From the NCBI RefSeq assembly GCF_025380365.1, contig NZ_JAOCQF010000002.1:390846-454845 (forward strand): DNA of 64,000 bases, given 5' to 3'. Below the pieces are notes generated by a model. The model was not told where the DNA came from, did no database searches, and worked only from the letters and a program-made list of their open reading frames with translations. Positions within the stretch are counted from its first letter, which is position 1. The number at the start of each line of letters is the position of its first letter. This DNA is from Albidovulum sediminis (lineage in GTDB: Bacteria; Pseudomonadota; Alphaproteobacteria; Rhodobacterales; Rhodobacteraceae). Below are positions 27,144 to 36,378 of this stretch, piece by piece. The position numbers and the translations under genes are program-made.

Positions 27144-27611
27144 ATGGCCGAGAATACCGCAGAGGTTCTGACCGGCGCCGCCGTCCTTGCGGCGGCCTTG
27201 GGCTTTCTCGTCTATGCCGGCCAAGGGTCGGGCCTTGCGCCCACCGCCGGCAGCTATCCGCTCAAGGCCAGCTTCCGCTCGGTCGAGGGGATCACCGTCG
27301 GAACCGACGTGCGTCTGGCGGGCGTCAAGGTCGGCACCGTGACCAGCCTGTCGCTGAACCCCCAGACCTTCTTTGCCGACGCAACCATCTCGGTGAAAAG
27401 CGATGTCCTCCTGCCCGACGACAGCGCCATCCTGATCAGCTCCGAGGGCCTTCTGGGCGGCTCGTTCGTCGAGTTGCAGCCCGGCGGCAGCCTCGAGAAT
27501 TTCGCGCCCGGTGCCGAGATCGAGGATACCCAGGGCGCGGTGAGTGTCGTCAACCTCTTGTCCAAGTTCGTGGCCAGCGGCTCCGGTGGAGAAGGGGAGA
27601 CCGCGCCGTGA
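27144..27611 (+). CDS. mlaD: MCE-domain lipid transport protein MlaD
   Basis: This 155-aa protein has an N-terminal membrane anchor (about residues 6-25) and one MCE domain (YPLKASFRSVEGITVGTDVRLAGVKVG, then SEGLLGGSFVEL). MlaD hexamers in the inner membrane take part in phospholipid trafficking to or from the outer membrane. Other mla genes are not adjacent. Its stop overlaps the GTG start of the DUF2155 gene. Confidence 0.88.
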   Translation: MAENTAEVLTGAAVLAAALGFLVYAGQGSGLAPTAGSYPLKASFRSVEGITVGTDVRLAGVKVGTVTSLSLNPQTFFADATISVKSDVLLPDDSAILISSEGLLGGSFVELQPGGSLENFAPGAEIEDTQGAVSVVNLLSKFVASGSGGEGETAP

Positions 27612-27988
27612 GGCGCGCGGCGCTGATCGCCTGTCTCTGCGCCCTGCCGGCGATGGCGCAGGAGGCCCCGGAGGCGACAGGGGCGCCGGGGGCGATCCTG
27701 CGCGCGCTCGACAAGGTGTCGGGCCTGACGCAGGATATCGAAGTCCACAATGGCGAAAGCGCATTTTTCGGCCGGATCGAGATCACGCTGGACGATTGCC
27801 GCTATCCGACCGACGATCCCGCCTCAGACGCCTTCGCCCGTCTGCGGGTCTTCGATACGACCGCGCAGGTCACGGCCTTCGACGGCTGGATGGTGGCCTC
27901 CAGCCCCGCACTCTCTGCGCTCGACCATCCGCGCTACGATGTCTGGGTGATGCGATGCCTCATCCCCGCGACGAGTTCGGACGGCTGA
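27608..27988 (+). CDS. DUF2155-family exported protein
   Basis: This 126-aa protein has a short signal peptide (residues 1-17, ending AMA) and the DUF2155 domain (FFGRIEITLDDCRYP, FDGWMVASSPALSALDHPRYDVWVMRC). Function is unknown, and the gene is conserved beside aat and NDUFA12 in alphaproteobacteria. It begins with a GTG coupled to the mlaD stop and converges with aat, overlapping its 3' end by 55 bp. Confidence 0.85.
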   Translation: MRRAALIACLCALPAMAQEAPEATGAPGAILRALDKVSGLTQDIEVHNGESAFFGRIEITLDDCRYPTDDPASDAFARLRVFDTTAQVTAFDGWMVASSPALSALDHPRYDVWVMRCLIPATSSDG

Positions 27989-28590
27989 GGCGTTTCGGGG
28001 GCCGCAAATTCCGCCTCACCGGCCAGGGCCTCTTCCAGCCGCCGCCGGTACTCCGCGCGCGGGATTTCCACGGCGCCCAGCGTGGCGAGATGGGGGGTCA
28101 GGAACTGCGTGTCGAACAGCGTGAACCCGGCGCGGCGTAGCCGGTTGACAAGATAGGCCAGCGCGATTTTCGACCCGCCGGTGCGCGCCGAAAACATGCT
28201 TTCGCCGAAATAGGCCCGCCCGATCGTGATGCCGAAAACGCCACCGGCCAGCGCACCGTCCTGCCACACCTCTAGGCTGTGCGCGTGCCCGGTCGCGTAG
28301 AGATCGTCGTAAAGGCGTAGCAGCTCATCGTTGATCCAGGTCTCGTCGCGTGCGGCGCAGGCCTCCACGACCGCTCGGAAGGCGGTATCAATGCGGACAG
28401 TGTAGCCGCCCCGCAGGATCTGGCGCCCGAGCGAGCGCGAGATGTGGAATCCGTCCAGGGGAAAGACGCCGCGAAACCGCGGGTCGATCCAGTGCAGCGT
28501 GCCGGAGGCCCGGCTTTCCGCCATCGGAAAGATGCCCCGGCGATAGGCGCGCAGCAAGTCCTCGCCCCGGACCTGTCGCATCTCAGGCAT
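27934..28590 (-). CDS. aat: Leucyl/phenylalanyl-tRNA-protein transferase
   Basis: This 218-aa enzyme adds Leu or Phe to proteins with N-terminal Arg or Lys, marking them for ClpS-ClpAP (N-end rule). Family segments are YRRGIFPMAE, WIDPRFRGVFPLD, SLEVWQDGALAGGVFGI and GESMFSARTGGSKIAL. The 3' end overlaps DUF2155 in the opposite direction; the 5' end overlaps the upstream LysR gene by 8 bp. Confidence 0.93.
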   Translation of the reverse strand: MPEMRQVRGEDLLRAYRRGIFPMAESRASGTLHWIDPRFRGVFPLDGFHISRSLGRQILRGGYTVRIDTAFRAVVEACAARDETWINDELLRLYDDLYATGHAHSLEVWQDGALAGGVFGITIGRAYFGESMFSARTGGSKIALAYLVNRLRRAGFTLFDTQFLTPHLATLGAVEIPRAEYRRRLEEALAGEAEFAAPETPQPSELVAGMRHRITQTS

Positions 28591-29425
28591 GCGCCAGCAG
28601 GCAGGACTTCAGGATATCCGCCGCCTGGCGGGCGGGCCGCGCAGCATCCGGCGCAAGGATCAGATGCACCGCGACATCGGGCAGCGCCGGCAGGTTCGCT
28701 CCGGACGCGATCGGCAAGAGGCCCGGCGGCTCGGCACCCTGCAGGACCGCCGTCACCGCGCGGCCGGAACGGACGGCGGCGAAAATGCCGGCCTGGGAGC
28801 GCGACTGAACGCCCACGCGCCACGGCACGCCTGCCCGGTCGAGCGTCTGGGTCATGGCGCGGCGAAAGACGCAGCCTTCCGGATAGGCGGCCAGGACCGC
28901 TTCACCCGGCGTGCGGTCGGGGTGGACCAGCCAGACAAGCGGCAGATCGACGGAGTGGATCGCCTGCACCGGCCGCGCGGCGGTTGTGACCAGCGCCAGC
29001 TCGATGTCCCGGCGTTCGAGCGCCGCCATGAGGTTGGCCGACAGATCGCACGTTACCTCGACCTCCAGGCGGTGAAGATCGCGACCGAGCGCGCGCATCA
29101 GTGCGGCGAGCCAGCCGGACGCATAGTCATCCGGCATTCCGATCCTGAGCCGGTTGCGCGGCGGCCGGTGACGGGTGACAGACATCATCTCGTCATAGGA
29201 GGACAGGACGCCAAGCGCCTTGGCATAGAACTCCGCCCCGCGCGGCGTCGGCACGAGACCGCCCGGGCGGCGCAGGAACAGCGGTGCGCCGATCTCGGTC
29301 TCCAGCATCTTCAGGCGCATCGACATGGCCGCCTGCGTGCAGGCCATCCGCTCGGCGGCGCGGCTGATCGATCCCGACTCGTGGATCGCCACGAATGAGC
29401 GCAGCAGGCGAAGTTCGATGTCCAT
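28583..29425 (-). CDS. LysR-family regulator
   Basis: This 280-aa protein starts at the ATG giving MDIELRLLRSFVAIHESGS, the usual LysR N-terminus; an open frame continues to 29497 but lacks support. The winged helix is at residues about 4-62 and the effector domain follows. It is divergent from a hydroxyacid dehydrogenase gene, its likely target, with a 6-bp-arm palindrome between them. Confidence 0.85.
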   Translation of the reverse strand: MDIELRLLRSFVAIHESGSISRAAERMACTQAAMSMRLKMLETEIGAPLFLRRPGGLVPTPRGAEFYAKALGVLSSYDEMMSVTRHRPPRNRLRIGMPDDYASGWLAALMRALGRDLHRLEVEVTCDLSANLMAALERRDIELALVTTAARPVQAIHSVDLPLVWLVHPDRTPGEAVLAAYPEGCVFRRAMTQTLDRAGVPWRVGVQSRSQAGIFAAVRSGRAVTAVLQGAEPPGLLPIASGANLPALPDVAVHLILAPDAARPARQAADILKSCLLAHA

Positions 29426-29441
29426 CGCATAATCCCGGCTG

Positions 29442-29460
29442 ATGGCCACATCACGGCCAT
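29442..29460. promoter_or_regulatory. Palindromic operator candidate
   Basis: ATGGCC and GGCCAT flank 7 bp in the 92-bp gap between the divergent LysR and dehydrogenase genes. It is a possible LysR or other regulator site. Confidence 0.35.
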
Positions 29461-29517
29461 TTGTTGGACTGCTAGCACGCGGCGGGGCAGGCTCCAAGTG
29501 ATCGACGGGAGGACTGC

Positions 29518-30441
29518 ATGAAGATTGGATTCATCGGCCTGGGCACAATGGGCAGGAACGCGGCTGCCAACGTTCGCAGGGCAGGCTTCGACATGGTCGT
29601 TCACGACCTTAGGGCGGAGGCGGTCGCACCCCTTCTGGCCATGGGCGCAGAGGCGGGCACCGACCCAGCCGATGTGCTTGCGCGGTCCGATGTGGTCGTC
29701 ACCATGGTCTTTGGCCCGAAGGAGGTTGCCGAGGTCATCCGGGGCTCGCGCGGATTTCTGTCCGGCGATCCAGCTGGCAAGGTCTGGATCGACATGACAA
29801 CATCCTCGCCCTTCCTCATGCGCGACCTTGCGGCCGAGTTCGAGACCCGTGGCGGCCGTGCGGTCGATGCGCCCGTGACCGGCAGCGTGGACGCGGCGAT
29901 CCGGGGTGACATGCCGATGTTCGTGGGCGGCGACGACGCGGTGATCGAGCGCGTGCGGCCGGTGATCGAGGCCATGGGCCAGCTTCGCAAGGTCGGAGCT
30001 TATGGCAATGGCTACGTCGCGAAGCTGGTGAACAACCAGCTGTGGAAGATCCATGCTGCCGCCATCGGCGAGGCGATGGTGACAGCCAAACTGGCCGGGC
30101 TTGATCCGCTGACATGGTGGAACGTGATGAAAGGCGGAGCGGCCGACAGTTTCGTGCTCAGCCACGATGTGCCTTCGATCTTTGCCGGCCACTACGACCC
30201 GTCTTTTCCGATTGCGCTCTGTCTCAAGGACCTTGGCCTGATCAAGGAGTTGATGGACGCTGTCGGCACGACCGCCACCCTGACCGAGGCGACGCACGAC
30301 CGCTTCCGCGAGGCCGGGCGCCGCTACGGCGCGGGCGCGGGCGAGATGACCGTCTGCAAGGTGATCGAGGACGATGCCGGGATCGATCTCAGGGTCGAGG
30401 GGGACTGGTTGAAGCCCTGGGAAGTCACCCGCCCGGCCTGA
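29518..30441 (+). CDS. 3-hydroxyisobutyrate dehydrogenase-family oxidoreductase
   Basis: This 307-aa beta-hydroxyacid dehydrogenase has an N-terminal Rossmann motif GFIGLGTMGRNAAANV, the substrate site DAPVTGSVDAA and the catalytic lysine in GYVAKLVNNQLWK. Relatives reduce tartronate semialdehyde or oxidise 3-hydroxyisobutyrate, threonate or similar acids; the substrate is not clear from sequence. It is probably under control of the divergent LysR protein. Confidence 0.82.
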   Translation: MKIGFIGLGTMGRNAAANVRRAGFDMVVHDLRAEAVAPLLAMGAEAGTDPADVLARSDVVVTMVFGPKEVAEVIRGSRGFLSGDPAGKVWIDMTTSSPFLMRDLAAEFETRGGRAVDAPVTGSVDAAIRGDMPMFVGGDDAVIERVRPVIEAMGQLRKVGAYGNGYVAKLVNNQLWKIHAAAIGEAMVTAKLAGLDPLTWWNVMKGGAADSFVLSHDVPSIFAGHYDPSFPIALCLKDLGLIKELMDAVGTTATLTEATHDRFREAGRRYGAGAGEMTVCKVIEDDAGIDLRVEGDWLKPWEVTRPA

Positions 30442-30506
30442 TCGGACTGCCGGACCGCAAGGGATGCCGGCCGGCGCGGCTGTCGCCTCACCAACCGGCA
30501 ACGTGC

Positions 30507-31859
30507 TCAGCCGTAGGTCCGCGCCAGCCACTTTTCGAGCCAGTGGATCGAATAATCGCCCTTCTGGATGTCGGGTTCGGCCAGAAGCGCGTGGAACAGC
30601 GGAACCGTCGTCTCCACGCCCTGACCGTCCACGATCAGTTCCGACAGCGCCCGCTTCAGTCGTGCCAGCGCCTCGGCCCGGTCGCGCCCATGCACGATCA
30701 GCTTGCCGATCAGGCTGTCGTAGTAGGGCGGGATGACGTAGCCGTCGTAAAGCGCGGAATCCATCCGCACGCCCAGCCCGCCGGGGGCGTGGAATTGCGT
30801 GATGCGGCCCGGACGGGGCGCGAAGTCCGGCACCTTCTCGGCGTTGATCCGGACCTCGATCGCGTGGCCGCGCACGTTCAGGTCGTCCTGCCGGAACTCC
30901 ATCGGCAGGCCCGCCGCGACGCGGATTTGCTCGCGCACGAGGTCAACGTCGAAGATCGCCTCGGTGACGGGGTGCTCCACCTGGAGCCGCGTGTTCATCT
31001 CGATGAAATAGAACTCGCCGTCCTCGTAGAGGAATTCGATGGTGCCCGCGCCGATGTAGCTGATCTGCGCCACCGCATCGGCGCAGATCTGGCCGATCCG
31101 GGCGCGCGTGGCCGCGTCGATCACCGGGCCCGGCGCCTCCTCAAACACCTTCTGGTGGCGGCGCTGCAGCGAACAGTCGCGTTCGCCAAGATGGACGGCA
31201 TGGCCCTTGCCGTCGCCGAAGACCTGGATCTCGATGTGCCGCGGCTTCTGAAGGTATTTCTCGATATAGACCTCGTCGTTGCCGAACGCGGCCTTGGCCT
31301 CGCTCCGGGCGGTGCGGAAGGCGACTTCGATTTCGTCTTCGCTCCGCGCGACCTTCATCCCGCGACCGCCGCCGCCGGCGGTCGCCTTGATGATGACCGG
31401 ATAGCCGATCTCCTCGGCCACGCGCCGCGCCGCCGCGATATCGGGCACGCCGCCATCCGACCCCGGCACCACAGGAATCCCCAGCCGCTTGGCGGTGTCC
31501 TTCGCGGTGATCTTGTCGCCCATGATGCGGATATGCTCGGCCGAGGGGCCGATGAAGGTGATGCCGTGATCTTCGAGAACCTGCACGAAGGCCGCGTTCT
31601 CGCTCAGGAAACCGTAGCCCGGATGGATCGCCTGGGCGCCCGTGATCTCGCAGGCGGAGACGATCGCGGGGATCGACAGATAGCTCTGGGAGGAGGGGTT
31701 GGGCCCGATGCACACGCTTTCGTCGGCCATGCGCACATGCATCGCATCGGCATCGGCGACCGAATGCACGGCGACCGACTTGATCCCCATTTCCTTGCAG
31801 GCACGGATGACGCGAAGCGCGATCTCGCCCCGGTTGGCGATCAGGATTTTCTCGAACAT
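30507..31859 (-). CDS. accC: Acetyl-CoA carboxylase biotin carboxylase subunit
   Basis: This 450-aa ATP-grasp enzyme carboxylates biotin on AccB in the first committed step of fatty acid synthesis. Landmarks are the N-terminus [20 protein letters not shown], the glycine-rich loop [11 protein letters not shown], and [14 protein letters not shown]. It is 7 bp downstream of accB on the same strand. Confidence 0.97.
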   Translation of the reverse strand: MFEKILIANRGEIALRVIRACKEMGIKSVAVHSVADADAMHVRMADESVCIGPNPSSQSYLSIPAIVSACEITGAQAIHPGYGFLSENAAFVQVLEDHGITFIGPSAEHIRIMGDKITAKDTAKRLGIPVVPGSDGGVPDIAAARRVAEEIGYPVIIKATAGGGGRGMKVARSEDEIEVAFRTARSEAKAAFGNDEVYIEKYLQKPRHIEIQVFGDGKGHAVHLGERDCSLQRRHQKVFEEAPGPVIDAATRARIGQICADAVAQISYIGAGTIEFLYEDGEFYFIEMNTRLQVEHPVTEAIFDVDLVREQIRVAAGLPMEFRQDDLNVRGHAIEVRINAEKVPDFAPRPGRITQFHAPGGLGVRMDSALYDGYVIPPYYDSLIGKLIVHGRDRAEALARLKRALSELIVDGQGVETTVPLFHALLAEPDIQKGDYSIHWLEKWLARTYG

Positions 31860-31866
31860 CGCCGCC

Positions 31867-32367
31867 TCACTCGATGATCAGGAGGGGGGCTCCGAACTCG
31901 ACCGGCGTGCCGTCCTCGACCAGGATGCGCTTCACCGTCCCGGCGCGGGGGGCCGGGATGTGGTTCATCGTCTTCATCGCCTCGATGATGAGGACGGTCT
32001 GACCCTCCTTCACCTGCGCGCCGACGGTCACGAAGGGGTCCGCCCCCGGCTCCGCCGCCAGATAGGCGGTGCCGACCATCGGCGAGGTCACCGCGCCCGG
32101 ATGGCTTGCCGGATCGGCGGCGGCGGTCGCCGCGGGTGCCGCGGCCGGGGCAGAGGCCGGCGCGGCCGCGGGCGCATGCGCCACGGCCGGCGCGGCATGA
32201 TAGGCGGCCACAGGCGCAGGGGCCGCGAACTTCGACACCTTGACGTTCAGACTGTCGTTTTCACCGTACTCGCGCTTGACGCTCAGCTCGGCCAGGTCGT
32301 TCTTGTTCAGAAGCTCCGCCAGGGCCTGGATGAAGGCCACATCGCTTTCGTGCGGGGTTTTGGTCAT
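31867..32367 (-). CDS. accB: Acetyl-CoA carboxylase biotin carboxyl carrier protein
   Basis: This 166-aa protein has a charged N-terminal part, an Ala/Pro-rich linker (about residues 60-90) and a C-terminal biotinyl domain with the modified lysine in EAMKTMN (Lys132). The ATG at 32365-32367 gives the conserved start [12 protein letters not shown]. It forms an operon with accC. Confidence 0.96.
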   Translation of the reverse strand: MTKTPHESDVAFIQALAELLNKNDLAELSVKREYGENDSLNVKVSKFAAPAPVAAYHAAPAVAHAPAAAPASAPAAAPAATAAADPASHPGAVTSPMVGTAYLAAEPGADPFVTVGAQVKEGQTVLIIEAMKTMNHIPAPRAGTVKRILVEDGTPVEFGAPLLIIE

Positions 32368-32499
32368 TGCTGTCCTCGATCGGTCCCGTCTGGCCACCCG
32401 TCTTTCCATGCGGGCCCGGCCTTGTCCAGCCGCTTATACGCGCAGGGGCGCCCGCTGCCTAGCCGCGATGGTCCGTCGGCGCCGCGCTCGCAACATTGT

Positions 32500-32532
32500 G
32501 CCAAAAAATTTTACCGCTTGATAAAAAAATGA
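32500..32532. promoter_or_regulatory. AT-rich divergent promoter region of accB and preT
   Basis: The 208-bp gap between accB and preT holds an AT-rich patch (CCAAAAAATTTTACC and TTGATAAAAAAATG) within otherwise GC-rich DNA. It is the obvious place for the two divergent promoters and for a RutR site, but I cannot assign clean boxes. Confidence 0.35.
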
Positions 32533-32575
32533 TTCGATGGCAGCGTTTCATTCAAGGGAAATAGGGGAGGTCACG

Positions 32576-33919
32576 ATGACCAACAGCCAGCTGACGCCGG
32601 GCGTGGCCGCCGGGCGGCTCGGTGCAGAGGATTACGCCCGCAACTTCGCGGACATCGCGCCCAGGTTCGCACCGCACGAGGCGCGCGTCGCCGCCGACCG
32701 CTGCTATTTCTGCCATGATGCACCCTGCATCACTGCCTGCCCGACGTCGATCGACATTCCCCTGTTCATTCGCCAGATCGCGACCGGCACGCCCGAGGCG
32801 GCGGCAAGGACGATCTTTTCCCAGAACATCCTTGGCGGCATGTGCGCCCGCGTCTGCCCGACCGAGACGCTGTGCGAAGGCGCCTGCGTGCGAGAGACGG
32901 CCGAGGGCAAGCCGGTGGAGATCGGGCGCCTTCAGCGCTACGCCACCGACACGCTGATGGAGGCGCCGTCGCATCCCTTCGCCCGCGCGGCCGCGACCGG
33001 CAAGCGTGTGGCGGTGGTGGGCGCGGGGCCGGCGGGACTTGCCGCCGCGCACCGGCTGGCGATGAAGGGCCATGACGTCACCATCTACGACGCGCGCCCC
33101 AAGGCCGGCGGGCTGAACGAATACGGCATCGCCAGCTACAAGGCCGCAGGCGGCTTTGCGCAGGCCGAGGTCGACTGGCTGATGCAGATCGGCGGCATCG
33201 TCGTCGAACATGGCAAGGCGCTGGGCCGGGACTTGACGCTGGAGGGGCTGCGCGCCGGGTTCGACGCGGTCTTCCTGGGCATGGGGCTGGCCGGCGTGAA
33301 CGCCCTGCGGGCCGAGGGCGAGGATAAGGACGGGGTCGCCAACGCGGTCGATTTCATCGCCGAACTGCGCCAGGCGTCCGACCTTTCCAGGTTGCCCATC
33401 GGGCGCGACGTCGTGGTAATCGGCGGCGGCATGACCGCGGTGGACGCCGCGGTGCAGTCCCGGCTTCTGGGGGCGGAGAACGTCACCATCGTCTATCGCC
33501 GGGGCAAGGCAAGGATGGGCGCCTCAGAACATGAACAGGACCACGCCACCCAGTCGGGCGTCCGCATCATCCACAACGCAGCCCCGGTGGCTGTGCACGG
33601 CAACGGCGCGGTGCGCGAGATCGAGTTCGCCTATACGCAGGACACGCCCGAAGGGCTGAAGCTGACTTCCGAAACCTTCCGCCTCCGGGCCGACCAGGTC
33701 TTCAAGGCCATCGGCCAGACGCTGAAGGGCGCGCCTGACGGGCTTGCGATCGAGGGTGGAAAGATTGCCGTGACCGGGCCGGGGCGGACCTCTCTTCCCG
33801 GCGTCTGGGCCGGCGGGGATTGCGCGGCCGGGGGCGAGGACCTGACCGTCACCGCGGTCGCGGAGGGGCGTGACGCGGCCGAAGACATTCACGCAGCCCT
33901 CGTCGGAACCGGCGGATGA
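32576..33919 (+). CDS. preT: NAD-dependent dihydropyrimidine dehydrogenase subunit PreT
   Basis: This 447-aa protein passes electrons from NAD(P)H to PreA for reduction of uracil and thymine. The N-terminal region has Fe-S cysteines (CYFCHDAPCITACPTSID, CARVCPTETLCEGAC); an FAD site follows (VAVVGAGPAGLAAAHRL) and a second nucleotide site (VVVIGGGMTAVDAA). The ATG at 32576 has an AGGGGAGG ribosome-binding site. Its partner preA lies 640 bp downstream, separated by a DUF1036 gene. Confidence 0.9.
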   Translation: MTNSQLTPGVAAGRLGAEDYARNFADIAPRFAPHEARVAADRCYFCHDAPCITACPTSIDIPLFIRQIATGTPEAAARTIFSQNILGGMCARVCPTETLCEGACVRETAEGKPVEIGRLQRYATDTLMEAPSHPFARAAATGKRVAVVGAGPAGLAAAHRLAMKGHDVTIYDARPKAGGLNEYGIASYKAAGGFAQAEVDWLMQIGGIVVEHGKALGRDLTLEGLRAGFDAVFLGMGLAGVNALRAEGEDKDGVANAVDFIAELRQASDLSRLPIGRDVVVIGGGMTAVDAAVQSRLLGAENVTIVYRRGKARMGASEHEQDHATQSGVRIIHNAAPVAVHGNGAVREIEFAYTQDTPEGLKLTSETFRLRADQVFKAIGQTLKGAPDGLAIEGGKIAVTGPGRTSLPGVWAGGDCAAGGEDLTVTAVAEGRDAAEDIHAALVGTGG

Positions 33920-34058
33920 CCAGTTCTGCCGATTCTGCGGCGACGGAGGCGGGAGAACAGCAGATTCCAGTACCGTCCTGCGCGAATCGCGTCATTCTGA
34001 CCCGGCGCGGCTGCCGGCTTTGCGGGGCCGCGTCAACGCGGTTCTCAGGAGCGATAGC

Positions 34059-34460
34059 ATGAAGACGGCATTCGGCGTGATTTCGATACTTGCACTTGCG
34101 GGAACGGCAGGCCCGGCGTTCGCCGGCCTCGAGGTCTGCAACAAGAGCGGACAGACTGCCTACGTGGCGGTCGGCTATCCCGATGGCGACAACTGGGTGG
34201 CCGAAGGGTGGTGGGAAATCGGGGCGGCGGACTGCACCACGATCATCACCGGCGATCTCAGCAGCCGCTACTACTACGTCCGCGGAGAGGGCGAGGACGA
34301 CCTGGTGTGGGAAGGCGATCACTACTTCTGCACCACCAGCACCAAGTTCACCCTGGTTGACGACTCCGAGTGCGAATCCGGGACGGTGACGCGCAAGGCC
34401 TTCTTCCAGGTCGACACCGGCGACAGCCGCGATTGGACCACCAATCTGCTGGATGAGTGA
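34059..34460 (+). CDS. DUF1036-family exported protein
   Basis: This 133-aa protein has a signal peptide (residues 1-22, ending PAFA) and a DUF1036 domain (LEVCNKSGQTAYVAVGYPDGDNWVAEGWW, YFCTTSTKFTL). Four cysteines may form disulfides. Function is unknown. It sits between the two subunits of dihydropyrimidine dehydrogenase. CAGGAG precedes the ATG. Confidence 0.82.
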   Translation: MKTAFGVISILALAGTAGPAFAGLEVCNKSGQTAYVAVGYPDGDNWVAEGWWEIGAADCTTIITGDLSSRYYYVRGEGEDDLVWEGDHYFCTTSTKFTLVDDSECESGTVTRKAFFQVDTGDSRDWTTNLLDE

Positions 34461-34561
34461 TACGGGCGGCAGGCGGGGCTCCGACCGCATGCCGCGTCCC
34501 GACCCTGCGGAGCGATAAGGACGTGCCTGACCGGGGCGCGTCTCGGGAAAAGGAACGAACC

Positions 34562-35863
34562 ATGGCCAATCTCGCATCGACCTTCGTCGGCATAAAGTCA
34601 CCGAACCCGTTCTGGCTTGCCTCGGCCCCGCCCACGGACAAGGAATACAACGTGCGCCGGGCCTTCGAAGCGGGCTGGGGCGGCGTGGTCTGGAAAACGC
34701 TCGGTTCCGAAGGACCGCCCGTCGTCAACGTGAACGGCCCGCGCTACGGGGTCGTCTACGGCGCCGACCGGCGGGTTCTGGGCATCAACAACATCGAACT
34801 GATCACCGACCGCCCGCTCGAGGTGAACCTGCGCGAGATCAAGTCGGTCAAGCGCGACTATCCCGACCGGGCGCTTGTCATCAGCCTGATGGTGCCCTGC
34901 GACGAGGACAGCTGGAAGGACATCCTCAAGCGGATCGAGGATACCGGGGCGGACGGGGTGGAACTGAACTTCGGCTGCCCGCACGGCATGGCTGAACGCG
35001 GCATGGGCTCGGCCGTTGGTCAGGTTCCGGAATACATCGAAATGGTCACGCGCTGGGTGAAGAAATATAGCCGCATGCCCTGCATCGTTAAGCTGACGCC
35101 GAACATCACCGATATCCGCCGCCCGGCCGAGGCGGCCAAGCGCGGCGGTGCGGACGCAGTGTCGTTGATCAACACCATCAACTCGATCACGAGCGTCAAC
35201 CTCGACACTTTCGCTCCCGAGCCGACGATCGACGGCAAGGGCACCCACGGCGGCTACTGCGGCCCCGCGGTCAAGCCCATTGCGCTGAACATGGTCGCCG
35301 AGATCGCGCGTTCGCGCGAAACCGCCGGCATCCCGATCAGCGGCATCGGCGGGGTGACGACCTGGCGCGACGCGGCCGAGTTCATGGCGTTGGGCGCGGG
35401 CAACGTTCAGGTCTGCACGGCGGCGATGACCTACGGCTTCAAGATCGTGCAGGAGATGATCTCGGGCCTGTCGCAGTACATGGACGAGAAGGGCATGACC
35501 TCGACCGCCGAGCTGGTCGGCCGGGCGGTGCCGAACGTCACCGACTGGCAGTACCTGAACCTCAACTACGTCACCAAGGCGGTCATCGACCAGGACGCCT
35601 GCATCAAGTGCGGCCGCTGCTATGCCGCCTGCGAGGACACGAGCCACCAGGCCATCACCATGTCGGCCGACCGCACCTTCTCGGTCAAGGAGGAGGAATG
35701 CGTGGCCTGCAACCTCTGCCTTGACGTCTGCCCTGTCGAGGGTTGCATCACCATGCGCGAACTTGCGGTGGGGGAACTGGACCAGCGGACCGGCCGCAAG
35801 GTCGCTACCTATGCCAACTGGACGACGCATCCGAACAACCCGGCCGCGCAGGCGGCCGAGTGA
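34562..35863 (+). CDS. preA: NAD-dependent dihydropyrimidine dehydrogenase subunit PreA
   Basis: This 433-aa protein reduces uracil or thymine to the dihydropyrimidine on FMN in a TIM barrel (SPNPFWLASAPPTDKEYNV, ELNFGCPHGM, GIPISGIGGV). Its C-terminus has two [4Fe-4S] motifs (CIKCGRCYAAC and CVACNLCLDVC) that take electrons from PreT. The start ATG at 34562 gives MANLASTFVGIKSPN. Confidence 0.93.
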   Translation: MANLASTFVGIKSPNPFWLASAPPTDKEYNVRRAFEAGWGGVVWKTLGSEGPPVVNVNGPRYGVVYGADRRVLGINNIELITDRPLEVNLREIKSVKRDYPDRALVISLMVPCDEDSWKDILKRIEDTGADGVELNFGCPHGMAERGMGSAVGQVPEYIEMVTRWVKKYSRMPCIVKLTPNITDIRRPAEAAKRGGADAVSLINTINSITSVNLDTFAPEPTIDGKGTHGGYCGPAVKPIALNMVAEIARSRETAGIPISGIGGVTTWRDAAEFMALGAGNVQVCTAAMTYGFKIVQEMISGLSQYMDEKGMTSTAELVGRAVPNVTDWQYLNLNYVTKAVIDQDACIKCGRCYAACEDTSHQAITMSADRTFSVKEEECVACNLCLDVCPVEGCITMRELAVGELDQRTGRKVATYANWTTHPNNPAAQAAE

Positions 35864-35875
35864 CGGGGATCTGAT

Positions 35876-35906
35876 GCGCCGGGGCTGTTTTCGGCGGCCC
35901 CGGCGC
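35876..35906 (+). terminator. Strong hairpin after preA
   Basis: A perfect 10-bp stem (GCGCCGGGGC with GCCCCGGCGC) closes an 11-nt loop beginning 13 bp after the preA stop. It is probably a terminator, although no T-run follows. Confidence 0.55.
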
Positions 35907-36021
35907 CTGACCCTTGATGCGCCCTTCGCGCCGCTTTGGCGCCTGCGGCGCGATCACCGACCCGTGCGTTGACAGCCGCCGCCCGCGATGGTCCGCTGAC
36001 GGAAACCTGACCGGAGGCCGC

Positions 36022-36378
36022 ATGCCGCGCACACTCGCCCCGTTCGTCGGACTCCTCGCCCTCGCCCTGCCGGCAGCGGCGATGGAGTGGACGCTGAAAC
36101 CCGGCGACCAGCCCTACGCACCCGCCGACCTTGCCGCACGGCTCGATGGCCAGACGGTCAGCTTCTACGACGGGGGTCGGTCGGAATACGGGCCGGGCGA
36201 TGCCTATGCCTATGTCTATTCCGATGACGACAGGGTGCCGGGCACTTACAGGATCACCGACTCGGGTGAGGTCTGCGTCGAATTCGTCTACGGCGCACGG
36301 CGCTGCGATCTTTACGTCCGCAACAACGGCCGCGACATCCTGATCGACGAGAAGGGCGACCGCTATCCGGTCCGCTGA
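36022..36378 (+). CDS. Small exported hypothetical protein, possibly DUF995-like
   Basis: This 118-aa protein has a signal peptide (residues 1-20, ending PAAA) followed by a compact domain with YGPGDAYAYVYSDDDRVPGTYRI and CVEFVYGARRCDLYV, a pattern seen in DUF995-type periplasmic proteins. A CCGGAGG ribosome-binding site precedes the ATG. The last 16 bp overlap the convergent rutR gene. The family assignment is tentative. Confidence 0.65.
   Translation: MPRTLAPFVGLLALALPAAAMEWTLKPGDQPYAPADLAARLDGQTVSFYDGGRSEYGPGDAYAYVYSDDDRVPGTYRITDSGEVCVEFVYGARRCDLYVRNNGRDILIDEKGDRYPVR

Noticed and set aside
33916-34062. 48-codon frame linking preT and the DUF1036 gene by ATGA overlaps at both ends
   Set aside because: The coupling is neat, but third-position G/C is clearly lower than in neighbours, no family is recognisable, and the DUF1036 gene has its own ribosome-binding site.
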